From assembly GCF_001761485.1 (NCBI RefSeq), contig NC_090770.1, forward strand, positions 186,001 to 250,000: a DNA stretch of 64,000 nt, read 5' to 3'. The notes under the pieces were generated by a model. That model did not search any database. It was given only the letters and a program-made list of their open reading frames with translations, and was not told the origin of the DNA. Shown here piece by piece: positions 19,954 through 29,037 of the stretch (positions are counted from its first letter, which is position 1; each line of letters begins with the position of its first letter). The position numbers and the translations under genes are program-made. Source of the DNA: Yarrowia lipolytica. Lineage: Eukaryota > Ascomycota > Dipodascomycetes > Dipodascales.

Positions 19954-21525
19954 CTATCTGTTCTGTGAACTTGTACTTGTAGCTTTTCCTCCAAAGTAAC
20001 ATCCATACTTGTCAACCCAGTCTTCAACGTATTTGGCCTGTTTCTTCGTCTTCAGAAACTTTCTCCTTCTGATAATCTGCCGCCGAGTGAACTTTTGCAA
20101 CAATTGCGAGTTGTCGCTCTTCAAATATGCGTCGTCGTTCTCAGACCATGCCTCCTCGTCTGCCTTGAGCCGTTCCAGTCTCATCTTCTCGTCCAGCGCT
20201 TCAGTCTTGTGTAAAAAGGTAACCACCTTGTCAAGTTTTCCACAGTATAAATCATACACCTTGATGACATCCTTCCTGGTGTTTGCTTTGGAAACTACGC
20301 CAAGAAGGTCGTTGATGTCATCATTGTACCTGTGGTAGTTCCAGATCTCGCGATTTCGAGGCAGATCTCTTTCAAAAGTCTGGGTTGTGTATTCAGGAGT
20401 CCATGGATAGTCGACACGGCGTTCCATGGTGGCCATAGCTTGATCTGGGCTGTTTTTCGACCTTTTTCTGCTCTGATTCCAATCGCACAGGGGTAGTCTC
20501 TTTTGCAACCGCTTCACTCTCCTGTCGCTGGTCCCCAGGAGAGGCAAGAGATGTCGTGGCTCACACAGGTCGTCAGAATCCCACTCCAAAGTCGGCAAGT
20601 CAGTGCACACGGCCCCTGTCTCTTTCTTCTGCTTGGAATCGAAATTAGGAGCTCCAATAATCTCGGAAGAAACGATATCCTCGTCGAAAGACATGCAATC
20701 TGTGCATCTGAACACGAGATCCGGAGTGTACCAATTGTTGAAGCAGCTGTAGGACTCGGGAATCACAGTATTTTGGTCATAGGTGATGTTGAATGTGTCT
20801 TTATTGGGCTCATCGACAACTACTCCTCCAGCTGAAGCAATAAGGGATCTGAGATTGGTGTGGATTCTGACGGAGGCTTCTGACCAAGGAGTCACAATGA
20901 AGAACTGCCTGCTGTGACCATCTTCCTTTAGAAACGTCTTGGCGAGAGCTCCTTCCTCTGGAAAAAAGGGAACGTGGTTGTAATCCACGGCTACCAATCT
21001 CTTAGCAGCGACCTTTGAAGTCAATAATGCGGACTCTCTGTTGATCTCAGCTGTGGTTATTGTATCGAGATTGGTATCCTCCTCTATTTTGACCTTGGCC
21101 GTACCACCAATAGTATCAGTACTTGGATCAGCACCTTCCCCGACAGAGGTATCAGTTGTGTGGCCTAAGGCGAATTTGGACACTTTGTGCTCGGCAATGA
21201 TAGATGTATCTTTCTCCTGCTGCTTGGTCCTCATGGTGCCTAGCGGTGGTTCTCCAGTCACATTCTCGGACCCTCGATCAAATGCACCCAATTCTTCCAC
21301 GTGAGTCTCAATGAGCCCGGTCTTTGACAGTTTCTCCAAGTCCAACCGTTTTTCCCTCCTGCTGCTCCTCTTCACCACTTTTCCTGCTCCTGCTCCTTGG
21401 TCATCAGACTTGATCCACAAAACTCGTCTTCTTTCCGCTGCCATAAAAAGCTCTTGGGTCGTGAGTTTTGGCGCGTGTCGGGATTTTGGAGACATTGGAG
21501 TCGATTTCAGCCGTATTTGTGCCAT
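19954..21525 (-). CDS. Rap1-like protein (BRCT-like region and Rap1 C-terminal motif)
   Basis: 523 residues from an ATG at 21523-21525. Residues about 205-285 (RQFFIVTPWSEASVRIHTNL, then SLIASAGGVVVDEP) look like a BRCT domain. Residues about 418-495 carry the pattern common to fungal Rap1/TERF2IP C-termini: KVYDLYCGKLDKVVTFL (an LY..sG.l..a..fL helix) followed by AWSENDDAYLKSDNSQLL and RRQIIRRRKFL, the W..eDD..L.s.d...L...g...i.rRr.FL motif. Residues 1-70 are basic and 80-160 acidic/Thr-rich. I see no clear Myb DNA-binding repeat. Rap1 proteins sit at telomeres, either on DNA or through a TRF-like protein. The assignment rests on motif reading only; a BRCT protein of another kind is possible. 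Confidence 0.55.
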   Translation of the reverse strand: MAQIRLKSTPMSPKSRHAPKLTTQELFMAAERRRVLWIKSDDQGAGAGKVVKRSSRREKRLDLEKLSKTGLIETHVEELGAFDRGSENVTGEPPLGTMRTKQQEKDTSIIAEHKVSKFALGHTTDTSVGEGADPSTDTIGGTAKVKIEEDTNLDTITTAEINRESALLTSKVAAKRLVAVDYNHVPFFPEEGALAKTFLKEDGHSRQFFIVTPWSEASVRIHTNLRSLIASAGGVVVDEPNKDTFNITYDQNTVIPESYSCFNNWYTPDLVFRCTDCMSFDEDIVSSEIIGAPNFDSKQKKETGAVCTDLPTLEWDSDDLCEPRHLLPLLGTSDRRVKRLQKRLPLCDWNQSRKRSKNSPDQAMATMERRVDYPWTPEYTTQTFERDLPRNREIWNYHRYNDDINDLLGVVSKANTRKDVIKVYDLYCGKLDKVVTFLHKTEALDEKMRLERLKADEEAWSENDDAYLKSDNSQLLQKFTRRQIIRRRKFLKTKKQAKYVEDWVDKYGCYFGGKATSTSSQNR

Positions 21526-21659
21526 TTCAGCATGTTTCGGAAGTTGATAATCGGTGTCAAAAGCTCGTGGGGCCCAACATGAGGTTCAGTTCGGCTGTAT
21601 TCTGCATTTCCGATGCGGCATGTGCATGATTTGACTGAGGCTCATGTGGGGTAAAATTG

Positions 21660-21764
21660 AAAAAAAAAAAATAGAAAAAATAGAAAATTAAAAAATAGAA
21701 AAACTAGAAAATTAAAAATTAAAAAAATTAGAAAAATTAGAAGAAAAAAAAGAAGAAAAAAATG
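21660..21764. repeat. A-rich low-complexity tract
   Basis: About 105 bases almost entirely A with interspersed TAG/TTAG words (AAAATAGAAAA, AAATTAAAAA). It lies between the 5' end of the Rap1-like gene and the 3' end of the prefoldin gene, and would act as a nucleosome-excluding promoter element. Confidence 0.8.
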
Positions 21765-21948
21765 ACTACATTAATCTACTTATCCTATTAATAACATGAT
21801 TATTTCAATCCTCCTCCACCACGTCGATGACAGCCACATCCAGCCGAATCCAGCCGTATCCAGCCTTTTCAGCCTCATGTAATTCCACAATCTACACAAC
21901 CCACAATCAACCATCTATCAAATACATCATCCAACTATCCCCTGGAGC

Positions 21949-22922
21949 CTATCTCTCAAGAGAAATGGAGTTGCCAAACTTGGCATACAAATGCTTCTTG
22001 AGCTCCTCCATCTCGTCTCGAATCTCGGCCATCCTGCTCTGGGTCTTGTCGAGCTTGGCGTCCACTTCCTCCTGCTGCTTCTCTAGTCGCACCATGGCTT
22101 CACTCTGGGGAATGTCCACAAAGGCGTCGCCAATCTTGAACTTGACGGTCTCGTCCTCGTCCATCAGCTCCATCTCCATGATCAGATCGTCCAGGTACTC
22201 TTTGCTGGTCGACGACTCCTTCTCATCGTCCTCAAGATGGTCCATCTGGGTGTTGAGAGAAGAGAAGCGGTTAATTCGGTCCTGGTCCTCCCTCAGAACT
22301 TCCACGTCCTTGACCTCGGTTCCTTCGTCGAGCTGGGTTAGTACTGGATGGATTCGCCAGCAGACTCAGATAAGTGTAAACGAGCCCTTAACTGCGCACG
22401 ATTACCAGTGGTTCAGGCATACAGCCAAACGGGTCGAACGCAGATGGATTTCTGGTTTCTGGTAAGTCAGCGATCAACATGGACACGGCAAGCAGATGTA
22501 CCCCGGCTAATACATCAATTTGTGGCCTCCATCTCGATCTGTTCCTTTCTGCGGTCCCAGTTGCAATTATGGGCACATCTGACTTCATTACAGGATGATC
22601 AATCGATCTCAACCACATCTCTCAGCTCTACGGTACTCGGTGAGGTCGTATCCCTGGTTGGCTGTTGGTATGCTTGAATTTGTATACCACCTAGTCTCAT
22701 ACCACGGAGATTCAATTTTAAACAACCAACCAGACCTTCACTCATAATTGCCCTCCTCTCAAGATCAGATCAAAGACCAATCACGGATGTGTCACTGATT
22801 GCCACACCGCCCCAGCAACTGGCGATGGTCCATTCTGAACCGCATCTGCATTGTAACAACAAATTCTGTCCGCAAATGCGTCTCTAAAACCTCCTGTCCA
22901 GCCCATTACTCACCATTCGCAT
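21949..22922 (-). CDS. Prefoldin subunit 4 (Gim3-like), two exons
   Basis: Exon 2 (21949-22333) encodes a canonical prefoldin beta subunit: EDQDRINRFSSLN, KEYLDDLIMEMELMDEDETV, FKIGDAFVDIPQSEA, and a C-terminal coiled coil ending LYAKFGNSISLER, almost identical in layout to yeast Gim3. Exon 2 has no ATG at its start but is preceded by TACTAACCCAG, the fused branch point and acceptor of Yarrowia introns. A perfect GTGAGTA donor lies at 22913, directly after ATGCGAATG (22914-22922). Splicing gives M-R-M joined in frame to LDEGTEVKDVEVLREDQ, about 131 residues in all, with a 580-nt phase-0 intron. Prefoldin is a cytosolic hexamer that hands unfolded actin and tubulin to the CCT chaperonin. The protein identity is firm; exon 1 is inferred. 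Confidence 0.85.
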
Positions 22923-23628
22923 TGTGTGTAGTTGTGTGTTGGTCAGTGCACTCCTGGATTGTGTGTTCAGGCGTGCATCATCTTGCTTATGTAAGTGAAC
23001 TCTACGAGGAGGATGGGTCGCCAGTTCGAACCCGGTCAGGTGGTATTTCAAGGAAATAACCGCAAATCGCGAATCGGACGAGTTATACCATCTTCCTCGA
23101 CCTCGTCAATCGGATCTGGTGGATCGCATGATTTGATCACGTGACGTTATATCCCCCCTTCTTAGACTTCCTAAATGATGTTTATGTATCAAGTCCAGAT
23201 TGGATTTCTCCAGTACGTACTTGTAGTGTTATTTGGCTTAAAAACAGTCGATTTTGTCCAGAAAAACCAATCATGAAAATTTGCAGGCAGATTTGAGCTG
23301 ACTTCTCTGTTTCCAGCTCTTCAGCGCCATTTCAAGTCTTCCAGAATGTTCTCTGTTTTGGTCGTTATTTTCATCTCAACTTTAAATCACCACTGAAAAA
23401 AAAAAAATCGTGATTTTTCATTATTTTAGAGTTCCCCATAATTTCAAGTTTCACCGTACACATCAGAACAACATCATATTTCCGTCATATTCCGTCATAT
23501 TTCCAACATATTTCTTCTAAAGATTGGAAATTGCAAAAAAATCAGACCAAATTAGTCGAAAATATCGTTCCAAGTCGAAAGACCGGCCTAAGATACCCAC
23601 TTTTGCGCAATACCCAACATCCCCAGTC
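22923..23628. other. Divergent intergenic region between prefoldin and TilS-like genes
   Basis: Contains a TCACGTGA box at about 23138-23145, several TTTC-rich and TCCGTCATATT repeats near 23479-23513, and the word CAGTTCGAACCC at about 23011, which resembles a B-box but lacks paired arms. No gene is called. Confidence 0.45.
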
Positions 23629-24909
23629 ATGCCTTTGAACACCCTCACAAAACTTCCCAGACTCGCTCTGGCGGTCAGCGGAGGGTCCGACTCAATGGCA
23701 CTGGCCTACATGATATCACAAACACCCGGTTTGAGCGAGAAAACCACAGCATACACCGTGGATCACGGGGTACGGAGTGAATCGTCTTCGGAGGCCCAAA
23801 ACGTTCACGAAATCGTCTCTAGACTAGGTATAAACCATCGGATTCTCAAATTGGACGCTTTGAACGACACAAAAGAACTTTCAATGCGACAGGCGCGTTA
23901 TTCGAAACTCATTGCGGCCATGAATGATGACGGAGTTTCTACAGTCGTCACGGCACATACCCAAGACGATTGTATAGAGACATTCGTGGTACGTATGCTT
24001 AGAGGAAGTGGATTATTTGGACTTGCAGGAATCCAGCCACGAGTCTCGTTTAATCCTTATACCTGGGGAGGAGGTGGTATTGCGCTGAAACAGCATTCAA
24101 GGACGGAATTGGCGTCTGGATGGAAGCTAATGAGACCGTTACTGGGTCTAACAAAGTCCCATTTACGAAATGTGCTTGTTAAGAACAACATCCCCTGGTT
24201 CGAAGACCCTACCAACCAAAACGTGGAGATTGCAGAACGAAACCTGGTGAGAAAGATGTATTACGAGTACCCGGAACTGATTCCGGAGGAGTTCCAGGCA
24301 TCCAATGTATTGAGACTGCTGGAGAAGCTCAATGGGTATCGGATAAAGTGCGAAACGGAGGCTTCCGAGGTATCTTCCAGATTGCTAGCTGCTTCTCAAT
24401 CGCCAGATGGAACTATTACTCTCTCTGAGGAACAAGTGAAAGGGGTTCTGACCAAACTGCCACATGATACGCTTCAACTAGTATTGAGAAACATTCTTTC
24501 TCCGCTATCTCCGTTGCCAGATCTGTCTCTAAGGCTGCACAGACTGCGAGGCTTGACTGGACGGTTTGAAGCAGGCAACAAGTTCAACCTTGCCGGAGTC
24601 GACTTCTCCCTCAGAAACGACAAATGGCAGCTGTCGCGCGAGGTGCCTCGACGACCTTCCGATCACGTGGTCCAGCTAACTCCCGGTCGTGTGAGTCTCT
24701 GGGATAACCGGTTCTTTGTTGTTTCCGACCTCCCAAAGGCCACGGTCCAGTTTATCGACTGGGACAGTCATCGAGAGCTGTTCAAGAGCAAGGAGGAGCT
24801 GAACAAGGCGCGAGATCAGGCGAGAAAGAGAAACCCCATCCTGGTTTACGAGGGTGGATATTCTTTTCCTGCTTTACAACGAGGTGTTTTGAATACAATG
24901 CCCAAGTGA
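23629..24909 (+). CDS. tRNA(Ile)-lysidine synthase-like PP-loop ATPase (TilS family)
   Basis: 426 residues from the ATG at 23629. Upstream codons are open (another ATG at 23524) but lie in AT-rich leader. The PP-loop SGGSDS is at residues 17-22, VDHGVR near 45-50, and TAHTQDDCIETFVVRMLRGS with GLFGLAGI is the TilS signature. RPLLGLTKSHLRN...IPWFEDPTNQN...RNLVR matches the second conserved block. TilS converts C34 of a CAU-anticodon tRNA-Ile to lysidine so that it reads AUA. In a yeast this would act in the mitochondrion, and the N-terminus is short and weakly amphipathic, so import is an inference. Residues 230-426 are divergent, and the bacterial C-terminal domain is not obvious. The decayed BTB paralogue starts 175 bases downstream. 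Confidence 0.85.
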   Translation: MPLNTLTKLPRLALAVSGGSDSMALAYMISQTPGLSEKTTAYTVDHGVRSESSSEAQNVHEIVSRLGINHRILKLDALNDTKELSMRQARYSKLIAAMNDDGVSTVVTAHTQDDCIETFVVRMLRGSGLFGLAGIQPRVSFNPYTWGGGGIALKQHSRTELASGWKLMRPLLGLTKSHLRNVLVKNNIPWFEDPTNQNVEIAERNLVRKMYYEYPELIPEEFQASNVLRLLEKLNGYRIKCETEASEVSSRLLAASQSPDGTITLSEEQVKGVLTKLPHDTLQLVLRNILSPLSPLPDLSLRLHRLRGLTGRFEAGNKFNLAGVDFSLRNDKWQLSREVPRRPSDHVVQLTPGRVSLWDNRFFVVSDLPKATVQFIDWDSHRELFKSKEELNKARDQARKRNPILVYEGGYSFPALQRGVLNTMPK

Positions 24910-25083
24910 GTGTACAGCACGATATGGGGAGTGCGAGGCAGCCCGGCGAGCCTCGAGGATCTTTCGAGCGTCTCAAGTTTTGTTTATTCATCAGCTGATC
25001 AGATTTCATCACCACTGGGGAAGTATGAGCTCAGAAATGGCTATAACGTTCCAGTAGCGTGATGGCAAACACAGCTCAACGAC

Positions 25084-25742
25084 ATGGCCGACATGAACGA
25101 CATGCCCGACATGGCCGACACATATCATCATGCCCGCCGAATACAGCTTTGGAAACAAGAAGCCATGCACTGCAGAGCAGTTTTTGAAAACAAAATCAGC
25201 AAGCTCTATGGCGAGTGCACACTTGAAAACGTTGAAAGATTCAATTTCGCATTCGAGGGTCCAATGAAAGCTCCGATGGATGGTTTGACGTATTCTTGAA
25301 GTTTTATGAAGCTCAACTTCTATTTTTGGCGTTAACGAGGGAGTTGACTATGCCTGTTCGATACCGACTGCGGCAAGAGATCAACACCGAAGAAGTTCTA
25401 CTCGGGAAGGGGGGTTACTTCTGTTAAGGAAGTCCATTGAAAAAGAGTCAAACCTGTCGCGGGTCCGAATTGGAGCCCCTTTTAAAAGCCGCCGTTGGTT
25501 CTGATATGAAGGAGGCCAGTCAAAACTGGGTAACACTACAATGCTCAACACCCACTCGCGAAGTCATGGCTCGATTATTCTACGAACAGGACCTGAAGCT
25601 GGAGTTTCCACATGCGGCAGATCTAGTTGACATTGCACTATTGTATGATATACCTGACCTTCTGGAGATTGCAATTCTCAAAATAAAGGCTCAACAGGAT
25701 CTCACGGTGTTGTTGATGGACCTTTCCAATTTATTTATCTGA
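25084..25742 (+). pseudogene. Decayed paralogue of the BTB/POZ gene
   Basis: Three successive frames together follow the BTB protein at 16684-17757. 25084-25299 opens MADMNDMPDMADT and ends near APMDG. The homology continues in the next frame from about 25279 (DGWFDVFLKFYEA, compare GWLSVCLQFYND) to a stop at about 25426. The third frame (from about 25440 to 25742) carries REVMARLFYEQDLKLEFPHAADLVDIALLYDIPDLLEIAILKIKAQ, matching MSYLYGEELQMEFHDAANLILNARMYNLPELLELAKTKVKS. The BTB helix containing HKAVLQ and FFRDML is not recognisable. At least two frameshifts and a lost segment make this a host pseudogene from a dispersed duplication about 8 kb away. Sequencing indels alone would not explain the lost BTB helix. 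Confidence 0.7.
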
Positions 25743-26050
25743 CTTACAATCATCTATAAATCTTAGAACGGGCGACAGTAGTGATATATCTGCGACCAAA
25801 GTGTTTTAATAATGCTAATACTGAAAATCGCGTTGCGAAGCGCTTGCTATTGTTGAACTGTACTTGAATGGCCCATCATCACCCATTTCTATACAGAAAC
25901 GTGGACACATCCATATACACACAGTCAGATTTAGCACTATTGTCAATGAATGTCTGAAAATGACAATAGTACAAAACGGCACTTCGAATCCATCGAATCC
26001 ATTCAACGTCACCCAAAAACTATCTAATAATCTATTGTCTATGGCAGGAT

Positions 26051-27196
26051 CTAATCTTCCTCCGGCTTCTGCAGTTTGTAGCCCATCTTCTCCAGCTCTC
26101 CCTCCAGCTTGTCAAAACCTCTCTTTAGTCTGGGATTAACGGCGTCCTCCTCGTTGTTGAAACCTCGCTGGCCCTCAAAGATAATCTCTTTCAAGTTGCC
26201 GAGAGGCTCCATGAGAGCAGAAAGCTCGAGAAGACCGTCAAGATACTCCGCAGGAGCGACAGTTAGCTGATGGACGAGAATGTCAAAGAACTGGACGTAA
26301 AGATCGGGGTTCTTGGAACTCAGCTCCTCGCCCTTGCACAGAATCTTGATATAGTCTCTCCAGGTGATGGAAGAAGAGTAATTGCTCAGAACCAGACACA
26401 GTAGAAACGACAATTGAAGATAACCCAGTAATGACGAGGACGACGAGTCTTTTAGAAGCACATTCTCAATGTACCATGACGAATCGAGCGAGTCAAGAGT
26501 CCGTTCTCGGCCTGTAGATCCAGGTCTCCAGGTGTGATCGGGGGTAAGAGCGGGGAAGTTGAGAGTGGGCTCCTTGTCAAGATTCTCAAATCCAGGAGTG
26601 ATATTGTTCATCTCATCGGCAGGAATATCGTGCGACGCATCCTTCTTTGTCGATGAGGACACATCAGATTCCGCAACGGGAGAGGCATGACGCTTGTCTC
26701 TCTGTTCCTTGGACTTTTGAAGAGCTCCCTTCAACACACCAGCCTCCTGGGCAGTCGCAGTGGTGGAAGAAACGACAACGTCGGGAGCAATGACGCTGGA
26801 GACCACGCTCTGGGTCACGTGATTTGTCAGTGTCGCGAAGTCTGCCGACTCGGCGGTATGGTGCTCCTCACTGATGGTATCGAATGCCAGCATGTAGGGG
26901 TACTGTTCGGGGACAATGGAGAGTGCTTCGGCGATATCAATGGTCTGGTTTGTCAGCATTTCTTCCTTTTTGGAGTCCCATTTGAAAATGAGCACCTCTC
27001 CTTCCTTGGCCTCGAACACCACTCCGTTTCGGACACTGGTTTCGTCCTGGCCCCAGTGCAAGATGTGCGTTCGTCCGGGGGGGATTGATTTGATGCCTTT
27101 AAAAGTGGGAGTTGAAGTGAAGTAGTAGAGATCAATGCCGACAAGCCATCCGGCAGGGATATCCAGAGCAATTGTTGTTTTTGGTGGTCTTGACAT
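26051..27196 (-). CDS. AAR2: AAR2 family U5 snRNP assembly factor
   Basis: 381 residues from an ATG at 27194-27196. The N-terminal beta-rich domain shows the family pattern IPAGWLVGIDLYYFTSTPTFKGIKSIPPGRTHILHW, matching P.g...GiD...f...p.F.Gik.iP.G.H...y. A low-complexity, charged linker (about 150-215) leads to an alpha-helical C-terminal domain (LGYLQLSFLLCLVLSNYSSSITWRDYIKILC, then YVQFFDILVHQL). Aar2 binds the RNase H domain of Prp8 and keeps immature U5 snRNP from binding Brr2; in yeast it is needed to splice the MATa1 transcripts. Cytoplasmic and nuclear, with no membrane segment. Length and domain order are as expected. Confidence 0.88.
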   Translation of the reverse strand: MSRPPKTTIALDIPAGWLVGIDLYYFTSTPTFKGIKSIPPGRTHILHWGQDETSVRNGVVFEAKEGEVLIFKWDSKKEEMLTNQTIDIAEALSIVPEQYPYMLAFDTISEEHHTAESADFATLTNHVTQSVVSSVIAPDVVVSSTTATAQEAGVLKGALQKSKEQRDKRHASPVAESDVSSSTKKDASHDIPADEMNNITPGFENLDKEPTLNFPALTPDHTWRPGSTGRERTLDSLDSSWYIENVLLKDSSSSSLLGYLQLSFLLCLVLSNYSSSITWRDYIKILCKGEELSSKNPDLYVQFFDILVHQLTVAPAEYLDGLLELSALMEPLGNLKEIIFEGQRGFNNEEDAVNPRLKRGFDKLEGELEKMGYKLQKPEED

Positions 27197-27816
27197 GATA
27201 ATGTGTCGTTGAAGCAGACTGGTTGGAGACGATTTGAGTGTGTGAGTTCGGCACTTGCAAGTTGTTCACTTGATATGCCTTCGTGTTTGTGATTGTGTCA
27301 GTGTCAAGTGTCTGTGTCAATTCAGTCGGTCGTCTTCGTCGGTGGTGTATCGGATCGGCCACCAGACTGTACCTGTAGTATCGTGGCTGTAAGAGTGAGA
27401 GTGGTTTGCTCTTCGGATATCAGCGCCTCGCATATGATAAACTTCAAAGTTTCGGAGCGAGTTTGAGAGTGTAGAAGGCGGAAAAAACGAGAGAAAGAGC
27501 CGAAATTTCTACAAGACACTCTCATAGATGCCAATGGCCTACTGTCGAAATTTTGGCCCATTTCAGGCTCTCGAATGCCGCCAAAAACGACCCCTTTTCG
27601 CGTCGTACATAAAACTCTAATATTCGAGATCTCTATCTGGCGCGCAGCTCCAGTTAAGGCGGCCATGTGAAACACGACTCTGATGAAAGTCTGACCTTCA
27701 GGGTCGCCAAAAGAAACACCAGGGGGCTTACTAAGAAGGGGGAATATAAGAGAAACAAAAAAGAAAATATCCTTCCCTCATCTCCTCGTCTCGTCATGAC
27801 GAGGAAAGGGAAAAAA
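27197..27816. other. Promoter region of AAR2 and tRNA-Val 3' flank
   Basis: Upstream of AAR2. A palindromic CTCGTCATGACGAG lies at about 27789-27803, just past the tRNA terminator. No protein gene is seen. Confidence 0.45.
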
Positions 27817-27890
27817 TGATTTCTGGCAGGATCGAACTGCCGACGTTCTGCGTGTTAAGCAGATGCCATGACCAACTAGACCAAGAAACC
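27817..27890 (-). tRNA. tRNA-Val (anticodon AAC)
   Basis: 74 nt, no intron. On the minus strand GGTTTCT pairs with AGAAATC (discriminator A); the D-arm is TGGTCTAGTTGGTCATGGC, the anticodon stem TCTGC/GCAGA closes a TTAACAC loop with anticodon AAC, and the T-arm contains GGCAGTTCGATCCTGCC. The sequence is nearly that of yeast tRNA-Val(AAC). A TTTTTT terminator follows at 27816-27811. It stands alone between AAR2 and the Pot1-like gene. Confidence 0.97.
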
Positions 27891-29037
27891 AACTCTGTTG
27901 GGAATAAAAAGCGTTGGATGAGATATATCCGCACTCTGCTGAGTAACATGGCCATCAATTTTATGACCTTTATGGTCTTCTGACGAGTAACTGGGCATTT
28001 TATATCCCACCAATAGCTGGTTTGATCACTCTCATGTTGTCAGAACTTCTTCAAACCAGCTTTATTGGAGTCTAGAGCTCAATGGTTGAGAATACAATGG
28101 CCAAACAATCATGTGGACGAAGTAGAAAGATCTGGGCCGAGATTGAGGATTTTAATCAATACAAAAGTTAGATTGAAGAGACACACGCGGTTTTCTCCCG
28201 CAAAGCCCTTCAACGGCGTATGTATGTACATACTGGACGGCATACTGGTAGTGTCGAGCTCTCCAAGATCCCAAGCCGCAATAGAATTCTTTTGTATGTA
28301 CTTTACGGACAACCTGGATATTATACAGATTCCCTCTCTATACTTATTCGACTCTTTGGTCTCGAAATGACTGTATTATCTTCGCCTTGCTCATTTCAGT
28401 TCCACTCAGCGTGTAGTTGGACCTACTCATCGATATCAACTAAACCCAACTAAACCCTCCTACCACACTACAAGCCCATGCCACGGCCACAGCCGCATTC
28501 CAGGAGATGCAAAAACTTGTACAAGCATACAAATCGCTGCCTGAAACACGATATCCTGCTCTATATCTCTCACTTGTGCCCAGATCCCGATTCAGCTGCA
28601 TTGTATTGAAGATACAAGAATGACTGCGAAGATATAGTTAATGAACTACTTGGACGTTCCCATAGTTCCACCAGAAGTTGTGCCATACACCAAAAGATGT
28701 GTTATACACCATCAAGAGATTCTAGACAGCTGATACACATCGAGAGGACAGACATTTCGTCAACGACCAAACTGGTTCCTCTCATGACTAAGAAAATAGC
28801 CAGGTATTACCCTACTGTATTACCTAATCAAACCCAAATCGCGAAAATCATATAATCACTACAGCTCAGACGCACTCCACCACATATTAGACACGACTTT
28901 TAGACGTTTGAAAACGTGCAAATCACGCGACCAGGGTAGTTGCGACGCGACAAATTGACATTTACGCGCGAAAACACTTGTCGGACGCAAAAATAGCCGC
29001 CGCATCGCCCCCTTTTCCCCCACGACGCCAACCTCTC
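27891..29037. other. Intergenic region before the Pot1-like gene
   Basis: Contains three CGCG words just before the Pot1-like start (ACGCGA at about 28925 and 28945, ACGCGCG at about 28963), which resemble half-matched MCB elements. A degenerate copy of a dispersed repeat lies at about 28655-28795; its partner is at about 33465-33595. No gene is called. Confidence 0.45.
28655..28795. repeat. Degenerate dispersed repeat, copy 1
   Basis: Shares, in the same order and with similar spacing, CCAGAAGT, AGAGATTCTAGA, ACATTTCGTC and TTATGACT/CTCATGACT-like words with 33465-33595. Its nature is unknown; it could be an old element remnant. Confidence 0.45.

Noticed and set aside
22985-23060. tRNA-like B-box CAGTTCGAACCC
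   Set aside because: T-arm stem has a mismatch, no acceptor partner or D-arm upstream, and no T-run.
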